The translations under genes were made by a program, and so were the position numbers. Of a stretch of DNA of 41,339 bases, positions 10,699 through 18,654 are shown in pieces. The stretch is taken from the NCBI GenBank assembly GCA_001464965.1, contig LNEJ01000023.1, forward strand, positions 1-41,339, in the 5' to 3' direction. The first letter of the stretch is position 1. Each line of letters begins with the position of its first letter. The notes below the pieces were generated by a model, which was not told where the DNA came from, did no database searches, and saw nothing but the letters and a program-made list of their open reading frames with translations. Source of the stretch: Gammaproteobacteria bacterium Ga0074134. GTDB taxonomy: Bacteria; Pseudomonadota; Gammaproteobacteria; Ga0077554; Ga007554.

Positions 10699-11556
10699 CT
10701 ATTCGGATTTTGCTGCTTCCTGCAGGTACCTGCGACGCGCGGCTTCGGCTTCGCGCGCCGTGTCGATTTCGCTCATGACACTGGCCACGTCGGCCTGTAC
10801 TTCACAGTGCTCGAAGTGGCCAGTCAGCTCGATCTCGGGGTGAAGCTCGCCGCTCTGGTAGAGCGCCCAGATTTCCTTGCCGTAGTTGGTGGAGAGCAGC
10901 TCGGGGGCGAAACGGCCGAAATAGGCGGTGATGTTTTCAACGTCGCGCTCAAGCATCCTGCTGGCGTTGTTGTTGCCTGCGGCATCGACGGCCTGGGGAA
11001 GGTCGATGATGACAGGGCCGTTGCTGCTGACCAGCACGTTAAACTCGGACAGGTCGCCATGGACAATGCCGGCGCAGAGCATGCGTACGATCTGTCTGAT
11101 CAGTATACTGTGGAATTCCCGGGCCTGTGAGTCCGTAAATTCCAGATCGTTGAGCCTTGGAGCGGCGTTGCCGTTATCGTCTGCCACCAGCTCCATCAAC
11201 AGCACGCCATCGAAGAAGCCATAGGGTTGCGGGACACATACACCCGCCGCCGCGAGGCGGTACAGGGCGTCCACCTCTGCATTCTGCCATGCGCTCTCCT
11301 GCTCTTTGCGCCCATACCGGGTGTTTTTCTCCATCGCGCGGGCCCGGCGACTGTTCCGGACCTTGCGCCCTTCCTGATACTGGGCTTGCGTGTGGAAGCC
11401 GCGTTTATTGACCTCTTTGTACACTTTGGCGCAGCGGATCTCACCTCCCGCCCGGACGACATAGACCGCGGCTTCCTTGCCGCTTTTGAGTGGACGAATG
11501 ACTTCGTCAACAAGGCCGTCTTGTACCAGCGGTTCGATGCTTTTTGGGATTTTCAT
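10699..11556 (-). CDS. RIO-type atypical serine kinase
   Basis: This 285-aa protein is a RIO-family kinase. ATP-binding features include the glycine-poor loop GKEAAVYVVRA and Lys44 in CAKVYK. The catalytic loop HGDLSEFNVLV has Asp168, and the metal-binding IIDLPQAVD has Asp185. RIO1/RIO2 act in ribosome maturation in archaea and eukaryotes; bacterial members are poorly understood. The frame extends upstream, but MKIPKSIEPL at 11556 is the sensible start because it follows the rnd stop by 4 bp. It is therefore the downstream gene of an rnd-RIO operon, and a joint RNA-metabolism role is possible but inferred. Confidence 0.9.
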   Translation of the reverse strand: MKIPKSIEPLVQDGLVDEVIRPLKSGKEAAVYVVRAGGEIRCAKVYKEVNKRGFHTQAQYQEGRKVRNSRRARAMEKNTRYGRKEQESAWQNAEVDALYRLAAAGVCVPQPYGFFDGVLLMELVADDNGNAAPRLNDLEFTDSQAREFHSILIRQIVRMLCAGIVHGDLSEFNVLVSSNGPVIIDLPQAVDAAGNNNASRMLERDVENITAYFGRFAPELLSTNYGKEIWALYQSGELHPEIELTGHFEHCEVQADVASVMSEIDTAREAEAARRRYLQEAAKSE

Positions 11557-11560
11557 CAGG

Positions 11561-12715
11561 TTAGCACGATTCCAGCACCAAACTGGATTCGCGGACCATG
11601 ATGGCACGCTTACCCTCCAGCACCGCCAGCAAGTCCTCACCTGCCATGGAGCGGCGCCACCCATCCAGCACCGGCACGTCACGTTCCCCAAGGATTAATT
11701 TTTCCAGATCCTTGCGGGCTGCAAGGCTGGCGGGGCTGACTTCGTTTTGCGCAGCGCGTAACCGCACGACGGCCATGAGCAGGTCCACCATCGCCTCCTG
11801 ACCCTCATTGAGACGCGCTGGGCGTTCCTCCGGGATAAGCGCGGTTTCCGGAGCACTTTTGGCTGCGCGAATAATCTGAAGCAAATCCTGGCCGTGCCGC
11901 CGCAAAAAGCCCGGTTCAATACCGCGCACTCGCTCCAAATCTTCCAGATTATCCGGCATTTGCCGGGAAAGTTGTAGCAATACATCATCGTGCAAGATCC
12001 AATTCCGGGGACGATTTGACTTGATTGCATATTCTTCGCGCCAGGCGGCCAAGGCTTTTAACACGTTAAGCTGTGCTGCCGATTTAAGGTGGCGTGAGCC
12101 GCGAATGCGCCGCCACGCATCCTGAGGCGACGGCATATAGTTTTTGATGTCAACCAATTTTCTGAATTCGTCCTCGACCCATTGCAGCCGGCCCTCGCGC
12201 GCCAGCGTGTCGCGCTGTGTCTGATAGATCTCGCCCAGGTAGCGCACATCGTCGGCGGCATAATGCAATTGGTCTTCAGACAATGGACGGCGCGCCCAAT
12301 CGGTACGCGTATGGGCTTTTTCGAGGCGAACACCCAGCATGTTTTCCAGCAAATTGGCATAGCCTACATGCTCGCCTTGTCCCATCAGGCGAGCGGCGAT
12401 TTGGGTGTCGAACAACGGGTGTGGTAATTCCTTGCGAAGATCGTACAACAATTCCAGATCTTGCCGGCCGGAATGCATGACTTTAACGATCGTTGGATCG
12501 TAGATAAGATCCAACAGCGGACCAAGATCGGAAACGCGCAGTGGATCGATGCAGGCCACATATTGACTGTTGGCAACCTGGATAAGACACAATTGCGCGT
12601 AATAGGTCTTCTCACGCATGAATTCCGTATCCAGCGCTAACCAGGGGCTATCCCTCAGGCGCTCGCAAAGATCAAGCAGTTGCTCGGGCGTTTCGATGTA
12701 AAGATAGCTGGTCAT
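11561..12715 (-). CDS. rnd: Ribonuclease D
   Basis: RNase D is a 3'-5' exoribonuclease trimming tRNA precursors and other small RNAs. The DEDDy catalytic set is visible: Asp29 and Glu31 in ALDTEF, Asp86 in HSGRQDLELL, and Tyr152/Asp156 in HYAADDVRYL, at almost the same positions as in E. coli. HRDC-like helical repeats fill the C-terminal half (AWRRIRGSRHLKSAAQLNVL, then LERVRGIEPGFLRRHG). The 384-aa length is normal. The gene is followed after 4 bp by the RIO kinase gene. Confidence 0.96.
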   Translation of the reverse strand: MTSYLYIETPEQLLDLCERLRDSPWLALDTEFMREKTYYAQLCLIQVANSQYVACIDPLRVSDLGPLLDLIYDPTIVKVMHSGRQDLELLYDLRKELPHPLFDTQIAARLMGQGEHVGYANLLENMLGVRLEKAHTRTDWARRPLSEDQLHYAADDVRYLGEIYQTQRDTLAREGRLQWVEDEFRKLVDIKNYMPSPQDAWRRIRGSRHLKSAAQLNVLKALAAWREEYAIKSNRPRNWILHDDVLLQLSRQMPDNLEDLERVRGIEPGFLRRHGQDLLQIIRAAKSAPETALIPEERPARLNEGQEAMVDLLMAVVRLRAAQNEVSPASLAARKDLEKLILGERDVPVLDGWRRSMAGEDLLAVLEGKRAIMVRESSLVLESC

Positions 12716-12862
12716 GTACTGGTTCTGTTTACTTGAGGAAATTATGTCGCAGGCGGGAATGACAAGGCTTAGTGTTTACGACGGGTTATTTAATTTTTAA
12801 TTGTACCACTATCGAATGGTCTGGGGTGACTCTGAGAATGGTGGCGAAATGCGTGTGGTGTG

Positions 12863-13543
12863 TTACGCGCGATTATTATTGACCAGTTCATGCAACGCCC
12901 CCTGGTCGATAATTTCGATGTGTCCCCGGTGCAATTTCACCCAGCCGCGATGCTCAAATTCCTTGAGCAAGCGGCTCACAACTTCCCTGGCAGTACCTAG
13001 TTCGACAGCAAGATCGTAGTGCGTTCCCGTGACGATTTTTTGCTGTCCCGCCAAATCAAGCAAATGACGGGCAAGGCGATGATCCATATGCCCAAAAGCC
13101 ACTTCCTCGATCAAATTAACCAGTTCATGCACCCCCTGATCAAGCGATGAAAAAACAAACTTACGAAACCCCGGCGAGTTGGACATGGCTTCATAAAAAT
13201 ACACTTTTGGGATTAACAGCACCCGTGCGTCTGATTCGGCAACCGCTTCGGCAGGGTAGTCGGCGTCCGCCAACAAGCAGGATGTAGTTAGTTCACAGAT
13301 TTTCCCGGCTTCGAGACGGTACAAGATTATTTCATGGCCAGTTTCCGAAACCTTCCGCACCTTCACAATACCTTCCAGCACCAGAAAGTAATTCTCGCAC
13401 GCCTCCCCGTCGCGAAATAGAGCAGCCTCGGCGGGCAGGGTAATGTGTTGCGCTGCTCGCATGACTCTGTGCCACGCAGGGTCGGTAATCGCTGCCAGCG
13501 CCGGAAACGATTGCAACCATTGTGCTGCGTTTTCTTGCGTCAT
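12863..13543 (-). CDS. Crp/Fnr-family transcriptional regulator
   Basis: This 226-aa regulator has an N-terminal cyclic-nucleotide-binding-like beta-roll (about residues 15-130; AALFRDGEACENYFLVLEG, then RLEAGKICELTTSCLL), a dimerisation helix, and a C-terminal winged helix-turn-helix (THYDLAVELGTAREVVSRLL, about 172-191, then RGWVKLHRGHIEI). It lacks the N-terminal four-Cys cluster of true Fnr, and the Arg/Ser phosphate-binding pattern of Crp is not evident, so the effector is unknown. Three Cys in the sensor domain might matter for redox sensing, but that is speculative. Neighbours are unrelated in function, so the regulon cannot be inferred. Confidence 0.9.
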   Translation of the reverse strand: MTQENAAQWLQSFPALAAITDPAWHRVMRAAQHITLPAEAALFRDGEACENYFLVLEGIVKVRKVSETGHEIILYRLEAGKICELTTSCLLADADYPAEAVAESDARVLLIPKVYFYEAMSNSPGFRKFVFSSLDQGVHELVNLIEEVAFGHMDHRLARHLLDLAGQQKIVTGTHYDLAVELGTAREVVSRLLKEFEHRGWVKLHRGHIEIIDQGALHELVNNNRA

Positions 13544-13924
13544 GTGATGATTGGCCCTGTGGCATTAACCTGCCAATTTCGTTCGGAAAACTCTGAATAA
13601 TTCCATCCTGGAATTCTCAGCGCACGAAAATGAAAAATGCCGGCACATGCGTGCACCGAAGAACTTCTGATTTATATGAAGTTCCTTTGTATACAACATA
13701 CGATGTATTGGGGCGAACAACAAGAGATGGAGGGATGAGTGCCGCAGTACGCCCTTCAGCGCTTTGTGGCACAGCATGGGCAAGGGGATTTACGCCTCGG
13801 TGACGGGGAATGCACGCCAGTTTTTCGAGAATCGGCTGTTCGATGCATTTGATGTCGTGTTTGTTTATGCGCTCTTAAGCTCCCCGTCACCTCTGTTTTA
13901 CAGACACTGCCGACCAGCCGTGCA
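13544..13924. other. Intergenic stretch without a convincing gene
   Basis: This 381-bp stretch has only short frames of odd composition on both strands, none with a good ribosome-binding site. It contains a perfect 11-bp inverted repeat, GGTGACGGGGA (13799-13809) and TCCCCGTCACC (13882-13892), separated by 72 nt, that could fold as a large stem-loop or mark an old insertion. The promoter of the Crp/Fnr-type gene must lie at its left side. Confidence 0.5.
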
Positions 13925-14284
13925 TCAGGCTGCTTTCTTCAATTCCCCTTCCTGCTTGGCCGCTTCTATGGTATTTTCAAAAGTCTTTACTGGCGGGCAC
14001 ATCTCAGGATAAGAGAACTCTTCATCGTAAAAGGCATTGTATGGGTCCAGCTTCAAGGCAGACGCCGGCGCTGGAGCGCATGCCGGTTCTTCAGAAGCCA
14101 GATACAAATGACGCACGTTGGATTTTGATTTAACATGCGTGCCAGTTGCTATCATCACGTGTTCATCCCATTGCGCCAAGAAACCACAAATAACAGAGCT
14201 TGCTATCAACACCACAAGGTATGATAGGGCTATCGTCACTTCAGTTGCTCCATGGGTAAAGCCCACAATATCTAACATGTTCAT
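13925..14284 (-). CDS. Small membrane-anchored hypothetical protein, 119 aa
   Basis: I do not recognise this protein. It has one strong transmembrane segment near the N-terminus (about residues 16-38, IALSYLVVLIASSVICGFLAQW) followed by a polar tail of about 80 residues with an Ala/Pro-rich stretch and an acidic segment (YDEEFSYPEM). A good Shine-Dalgarno, AGGAG, precedes the ATG by 8 bases, which supports it as a real gene. It is divergent from nhaA, sharing a 151-bp control region that contains a perfect dyad. A link to sodium or pH homeostasis is conceivable only from that position. Confidence 0.6.
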   Translation of the reverse strand: MNMLDIVGFTHGATEVTIALSYLVVLIASSVICGFLAQWDEHVMIATGTHVKSKSNVRHLYLASEEPACAPAPASALKLDPYNAFYDEEFSYPEMCPPVKTFENTIEAAKQEGELKKAA

Positions 14285-14386
14285 GACACATCTCCTGATC
14301 CATATCCATTCGGGTTAACTCCTTTCCTCAGTGACAGCGGGTATCCTTTCCACGGTTATAGTTGATCATATATGTAGGGGATTATC

Positions 14387-14401
14387 TGTGACAAAGTCAC
14401 A
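14387..14401. promoter_or_regulatory. Perfect dyad TGTGAC-AAA-GTCACA upstream of nhaA
   Basis: This 15-bp interrupted palindrome lies 34 bp before the nhaA start codon, in the divergent region shared with the small membrane protein gene. The half-sites TGTGA/TCACA are those of Crp, but spacing is 5 rather than the usual 6, so another dimeric regulator may bind. Operator function is inferred from symmetry and position. Confidence 0.45.
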
Positions 14402-14435
14402 TTTTGAATGGTTTTGAAAAACAAAGGGATACATC

Positions 14436-15818
14436 ATGGCTGACCCCAATATCGACCATGCCACACTAAAAGACAAGCACCTCGCGGCGCCGTGGGAGCA
14501 TGTCTTCGAGCGCATCACCACCCCCTTCGAGCGATTCATCCATAATCAAACCAGTGCCGGTCTGCTGCTGATGGTGGTCGCATTGCTCGCGCTCCTGCTG
14601 GCCAATTCGCCCTGGAGCACAGCCTACGAACATCTGCTGCATACGCCCTTGTCTTTGCGCGTGGGGGAGTGGTCGCTCGAATACTCACTGCAACATTGGG
14701 TTAACGATGGACTCATGGCCTTATTCTTCTTTCTGGTGGGCCTGGAGATCAAGCGTGAGCTGCTTGTTGGCGAACTCGCATCGGTGCGCAAGGCCGCCTT
14801 GCCTATCGTCGCGGCTGTGGGGGGGATGGTAGTGCCGGCGACGATTTATTTCTTTATTAACCCCGAGGGCGATGCCGCGCGTGGCTGGGGTATTCCCATG
14901 GCTACCGACATCGCCTTCGCCGTTGGCGCACTGGTGCTGCTGGGCCGGCGCATCCCCAGAAATCTGATCATATTCCTCGCGGCGCTGGCCATTGTGGATG
15001 ACCTTGGCGCGGTGGTAGTGATTGCCTTGTTCTATACTGACGATCTCGCGTTGATACCGCTTGCCTGGGCGGGGGCGTTGCTCGCCGTACTGATAGCCCT
15101 CAATCTGGGTGGCGTGCGTCGGCCGTTACCCTATTTCCTGGCCGGTATTCTCATGTGGTTCGCCATGTTGCAATCAGGTGTACACGCCACCGTCGCGGGC
15201 GTACTGCTGGCCTTCACCATCCCCACGCGCCCGCAGTACCACCCTGAGCTTTTTAGTGGCCATGTGCGCAAACTCATGGATCGCTATGACCACGCCAGGC
15301 AACCCGGCTTGAGCCTGCTGGAAAATTCAGACCAGGCATCCATCGTGCAGGCATTGGAGGCTGGTGTCGAGCGGGTGCAACCCCCGCTTGCGCGGCTGGA
15401 ACGTTCGTTTCACTTGCCCGTGGGACTGCTGGTCATCCCCGTGTTTGCCCTGTTCAATGCTGGCATTCCCATTGATTTCACCACCCTTGCGGCTACTTTG
15501 AGTCATCCCATCACTTTCGGTGTCATGTCCGGTCTGTTGATAGGTAAATTCCTGGGCATCACAGGTTTCTCCTACCTGGCCTCGCGCTATGCCGGTGCCG
15601 CATTGCCCGATGGTGTGAACATGCGCCATATCATCGGCGTTGGCCTGCTCGGTGGCATCGGTTTTACCATGTCCATATTTATTGGTGAGCTGGCTTTTGC
15701 CGGGCTGCCGGAACATCTGCTGATGGCCAAGACCGGCATTCTTGCAGCCTCGCTGGCTGCGGGTACGCTAGGGTATGCCTGGTTATTGTGGGCAACACGT
15801 AGCGATGCTTCCCCATGA
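14436..15818 (+). CDS. nhaA: Na+/H+ antiporter NhaA
   Basis: NhaA exchanges sodium for protons across the inner membrane, giving pH and salt homeostasis. The 460-aa protein has about twelve hydrophobic segments and the family's ion-site residues: Asp158 in MATDIAFAVGAL (E. coli Asp133) and Asp188/Asp189 in AIVDDLGAVVV (E. coli Asp163/164). LVGLEIKREL and GLLGGIGFTMSIFI are also typical. A longer cytoplasmic N-terminus and a hydrophilic loop around residues 275-325 make it longer than the E. coli protein (388 aa); this is common in environmental homologues. The ATG is preceded by a weak AAAGGGA ribosome-binding site. Confidence 0.96.
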   Translation: MADPNIDHATLKDKHLAAPWEHVFERITTPFERFIHNQTSAGLLLMVVALLALLLANSPWSTAYEHLLHTPLSLRVGEWSLEYSLQHWVNDGLMALFFFLVGLEIKRELLVGELASVRKAALPIVAAVGGMVVPATIYFFINPEGDAARGWGIPMATDIAFAVGALVLLGRRIPRNLIIFLAALAIVDDLGAVVVIALFYTDDLALIPLAWAGALLAVLIALNLGGVRRPLPYFLAGILMWFAMLQSGVHATVAGVLLAFTIPTRPQYHPELFSGHVRKLMDRYDHARQPGLSLLENSDQASIVQALEAGVERVQPPLARLERSFHLPVGLLVIPVFALFNAGIPIDFTTLAATLSHPITFGVMSGLLIGKFLGITGFSYLASRYAGAALPDGVNMRHIIGVGLLGGIGFTMSIFIGELAFAGLPEHLLMAKTGILAASLAAGTLGYAWLLWATRSDASP

Positions 15819-15824
15819 GATCGT

Positions 15825-15846
15825 GCAGACCAAACACCCGGTCTGC
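15825..15846 (+). terminator. Stem-loop after nhaA (possible weak terminator)
   Basis: GCAGACC and GGTCTGC form a perfect 7-bp stem with an 8-nt loop, 7 bases past the nhaA stop. No U-run follows, so it may be only a weak terminator or an RNA-stabilising hairpin. TATACT at 15850-15855 could be a -10 box for hemH. Confidence 0.4.
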
Positions 15847-15880
15847 GGGTATACTTTAGGGGCCGTAACGAGGCTTTGTA

Positions 15881-16993
15881 ATGACTGTTTACCACGGAGA
15901 AGCTGAATACTCTCATGGCACTTTGCCTGTCACCGGCATATTGATCACCAATCTTGGCACACCCGACGCGCCCACTGCGCAGGCTGTGCGTCGTTATCTG
16001 GGTGAGTTTCTGTGGGATCCGCGCATCGTGGAAATTCCGCGCCCGCTGTGGTGGCTTATTCTGCATGGCGTGATCCTGCGCATTCGCCCTAAACGCTCAG
16101 CGCACGCCTATCAGAAGATATGGACAGATGAGGGTTCTCCAATGCTTGCGATTTCACGCAAGCAGGCCGCAGCACTGCAACATCTGCTGGAACAGCAGTT
16201 CGGTGGGCCGGTGAAGGTGGCATTGGGCATGCGTTATGGTACCCCCTCCATTGCCGATGGATTGGCGGAGCTGCGCACGGCCAACGCACGCCGCATCCTG
16301 GTGTTGCCGCTCTATCCTCAATATGCGGCGTCAACCACGGCCTCCACCTTCGATGCCGTGGCCAATGTGCTCAAGACCTGGCGCTGGATACCCGAATTGC
16401 GCATGATCAGCCATTATCATGACGATCCTGCTTATATCAACGCCCTGGCGGCCAGCATCCGTGAGAGTTGGGAGAAACACGGCCAAGCCGAACGCCTGTT
16501 GTTTTCCTTTCATGGCATACCTAAACGCTGCCTGCTGGCGGGCGACCCCTATCATTGCGAATGTCACAAGACAGTGCGGCTGGTGGCAGAGCAGCTCCAA
16601 TTGCCCGCCGACCGCTGGCAACTGGCATTTCAATCGCGCTTTGGCCGCGAGGAGTGGTTAAAGCCCTATACAGATAAAACCCTGGAGGCTTGGGGTAGGG
16701 CGGGAGTGAAAAGCGTGGATATAGTGTGCCCCGGCTTTTCCGCCGACTGCCTGGAGACACTGGAAGAAATGGCCATGCTCAATCGCGGCGTGTTTCTTGA
16801 AGCGGGCGGGGAAAAATACCATTACATCCCGGCGTTGAACAACCGTGATGATCACATGCAATTTCTCGCCGGCCTGGTGAAGAAGCATACTCAAGGCTGG
16901 CCGGAGACGGATGCGGAATGGAATGCAACGCAACACGCCAAGGAAGCCGAAACCAGCCGCCACCACGCGCTGGAAATGGGCGCGGCGCGGTAG
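15881..16993 (+). CDS. hemH: Ferrochelatase
   Basis: HemH inserts ferrous iron into protoporphyrin IX, the last step of protoheme synthesis. The 370-aa protein contains GILITNLGTPDAP at the N-terminus, the catalytic His211 in FSFHGIPKRC, and the acidic CPGFSADCLETLEE segment (Glu292/Glu295). PLYPQYAASTTAS is also diagnostic. A Cys-containing stretch DPYHCECH follows the active-site His; it need not imply an iron-sulfur cluster. The start MTVYHGEAEY gives an extension of about 15 residues before the conserved core. It is the last gene before the dif site. Confidence 0.96.
   Translation: MTVYHGEAEYSHGTLPVTGILITNLGTPDAPTAQAVRRYLGEFLWDPRIVEIPRPLWWLILHGVILRIRPKRSAHAYQKIWTDEGSPMLAISRKQAAALQHLLEQQFGGPVKVALGMRYGTPSIADGLAELRTANARRILVLPLYPQYAASTTASTFDAVANVLKTWRWIPELRMISHYHDDPAYINALAASIRESWEKHGQAERLLFSFHGIPKRCLLAGDPYHCECHKTVRLVAEQLQLPADRWQLAFQSRFGREEWLKPYTDKTLEAWGRAGVKSVDIVCPGFSADCLETLEEMAMLNRGVFLEAGGEKYHYIPALNNRDDHMQFLAGLVKKHTQGWPETDAEWNATQHAKEAETSRHHALEMGAAR
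16693..16700 (+). other. KOPS-like octamer GGGTAGGG pointing toward dif
   Basis: This matches the FtsK-orienting polar sequence GGGNAGGG exactly. It is on the strand that reads toward the dif site 590 bp to the right, the expected polarity. It lies in hemH coding sequence, and a single octamer can occur by chance. Confidence 0.35.
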
Positions 16994-17289
16994 CGCGCAG
17001 GCGCAACGCCAACCTACGAGCCTGACTTTCTGCGTTTTACGTTGTGACCAACACCGCCATGGCTCAACCCGCCGAGGCCATTGCCGATCAGATGCGCCAG
17101 TCGGCCCAGGAATTGTGCGTCAGGCGGTCTGATTAACAGGCGCCCCCGATGGCGGCACGAGGATAAATCGGGACATGGCCAGCAAGGCTTTAACCAGAGT
17201 AGGACCACCGAGCTTGAGCAGGTCGTACAATTCGATGTTGTGGTTACGGCTGTGGTGCAGCAGCATCGGCAACAAACCACCATTATTTT
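16994..17289. other. Gene-poor stretch before dif with possible gene remnants
   Basis: No complete gene is convincing. On the plus strand 17044-17139 reads as a short protein-like piece (MAQPAEAIADQMRQSAQEL) ending in TAA. On the minus strand 17120-17266 is a 48-codon frame (MLLHHSRNHNIELYDLLKLG, then GGPTLVKALLAMSRF) with plausible amino-acid usage but a poor ribosome-binding site. Both may be remnants of decayed genes next to the terminus. Confidence 0.35.
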
Positions 17290-17317
17290 ACTTCGCATAA
17301 TGTATATTATGTAAAAT
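17290..17317. other. dif: dif site (XerC/XerD chromosome-dimer resolution site)
   Basis: The 28-bp sequence consists of XerC arm ACTTCGCATAA, central region TGTATA and XerD arm TTATGTAAAAT. Against E. coli dif, recalled from established knowledge, 24 of 28 positions agree; three differences lie in the variable outer part of the XerC arm and one in the XerD arm. The central hexamer is identical. Such a site is normally single per chromosome and sits at the terminus, where FtsK-activated XerCD resolves dimers. All large-locus genes to its right read toward it and the nearest left genes (nhaA, hemH) read toward it, consistent with replichores meeting here. Confidence 0.93.
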
Positions 17318-17349
17318 TAACGGCGGATCGAATCTGTATTACTTTGTTG

Positions 17350-18609
17350 CTAACCGCGCTTCGCAAACCATGGCACAAGTTGCCCCTGTGTCTCTGCGGG
17401 TGCGTATTCTGCCTGGGTCTTTAGCATTATCACCTTGCACAATACCAACATCGCGAACAAGTGATAGTAAAGATCGAAATATCCCAAGCCTAAAAAGGTT
17501 CCTGCCGCAGCATACCCGATCAGGCTCACTTGCAGCATGGACGCCAAATCAGAGAGCCATTTTGCTTCAGGAATTCCCTTGGCATTTTTTATTACCCAGC
17601 TTCCCGTACGCCATGCAAACAGCCATAGCGTCAAGAACAGGGCCAAACCCACAAAGCCGTGCTCACCAAGAATCTCAAAATAAATGCTGTGGGCTTCGGT
17701 TCGTCCGGCGAAGATTTCAAAGCCACCTCCGGTGAGAGGATTTTTTAGCGCGGTATCAAAAGCAAATTGCCAGGCTTCAATTCGCCCTTGAGCCGATTCA
17801 TCTGCTTCATATGTTTTAATGGTATGCATACGGTCAAACCAGGATTTAGGCATGAAAGATAATGCCGCAGGAGCGGCAAGACTCAAAAGAATCAGTAGGA
17901 TGACCTTCTGCCGGCTTTTCATGAGAAGAAAAAGCCCCATTACGGACATGCCCAATAGCGCACCGCGTGATTGCGTCCCCAATATCGCAACTATGGTAAG
18001 AAACATAGCCCCTGCAAGGCCATTACGCAGCCATATCTGGCGGGAATTTAATTGAAGATAGCGCATCAGGGGAATGGTCATAATCAGGGCAAGGCCAATT
18101 TCGTTGTTGCCGCCGATAAATGTGCCATTCGGGCCCATTACATGATAGCTGCCACCGCTAGTCATAGTAAAAATCCCGCCCTTTATCCCATAAAATCCTA
18201 ATGACAAGGCGATGATCCAAACCAGGGCATGCAGGCGCTCGCGGGTATTAATAAGTATCAGCGTCAGGAAAATCATTACCTGAATCTTGACGACCTTTTC
18301 CAGTTGCACCCACGCCAGACTGGGATATTGAGCAAAGAAGGTGGTGACTAGCATCCATAGAATGAATACCAACAACAAGATGGTTTCCTTGCTCCATGGA
18401 ATACGTTTGGATTCTTTTGAGAAAATAAAAGCAACGAGTGTGACAACCCCCACGATCATGGCAAAAGGAAAGTTGGTGGCAAAACCCCAAGATAAACGGT
18501 GTGGATTCATATATCCAAGCCACGACCAGAGCAATATTCCAATGTAAGGTTGCAGGAATACTGACGGAAGGGTGCCAAGCACAACCAGGGTAACAAAAAT
18601 ATCTCTCAT
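17350..18609 (-). CDS. O-antigen-ligase-like polymerase/ligase, exosortase A-associated
   Basis: This 419-aa integral membrane protein has about ten to twelve hydrophobic segments and the O-antigen ligase/Wzy-type core: the periplasmic GTQSRGALLGM motif and the long loop before AHSIYFEILGEHGFVGLALF, whose Arg/His residues are typical of the fold. The N-terminus (LPSVFLQPYIGILLWSWLGYMNPHRLSWGFA) matches what I know of the exosortase A-associated O-glycosylation ligase family (TIGR03097). It would polymerise lipid-linked repeat units or transfer glycan at the periplasmic face. It is the last gene of the XrtA locus; its stop lies 32 bp from the dif site and no terminator is visible between them. 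Confidence 0.88.
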   Translation of the reverse strand: MRDIFVTLVVLGTLPSVFLQPYIGILLWSWLGYMNPHRLSWGFATNFPFAMIVGVVTLVAFIFSKESKRIPWSKETILLLVFILWMLVTTFFAQYPSLAWVQLEKVVKIQVMIFLTLILINTRERLHALVWIIALSLGFYGIKGGIFTMTSGGSYHVMGPNGTFIGGNNEIGLALIMTIPLMRYLQLNSRQIWLRNGLAGAMFLTIVAILGTQSRGALLGMSVMGLFLLMKSRQKVILLILLSLAAPAALSFMPKSWFDRMHTIKTYEADESAQGRIEAWQFAFDTALKNPLTGGGFEIFAGRTEAHSIYFEILGEHGFVGLALFLTLWLFAWRTGSWVIKNAKGIPEAKWLSDLASMLQVSLIGYAAAGTFLGLGYFDLYYHLFAMLVLCKVIMLKTQAEYAPAETQGQLVPWFAKRG

Positions 18610-18654
18610 GGTGCTTCACCGTCATGGCAGTTTGTTGATAGCGTCGTCACCTTT

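Noticed and set aside
13565-13783. 72-codon minus-strand frame upstream of the Crp/Fnr-type gene
   Set aside because: No ribosome-binding site, no recognisable segment, Phe/Cys/Arg-rich composition typical of non-coding DNA.
17120-17266. 48-codon minus-strand gene next to dif
   Set aside because: Amino-acid usage is plausible but there is no ribosome-binding site or recognised family; kept only as a possible remnant.
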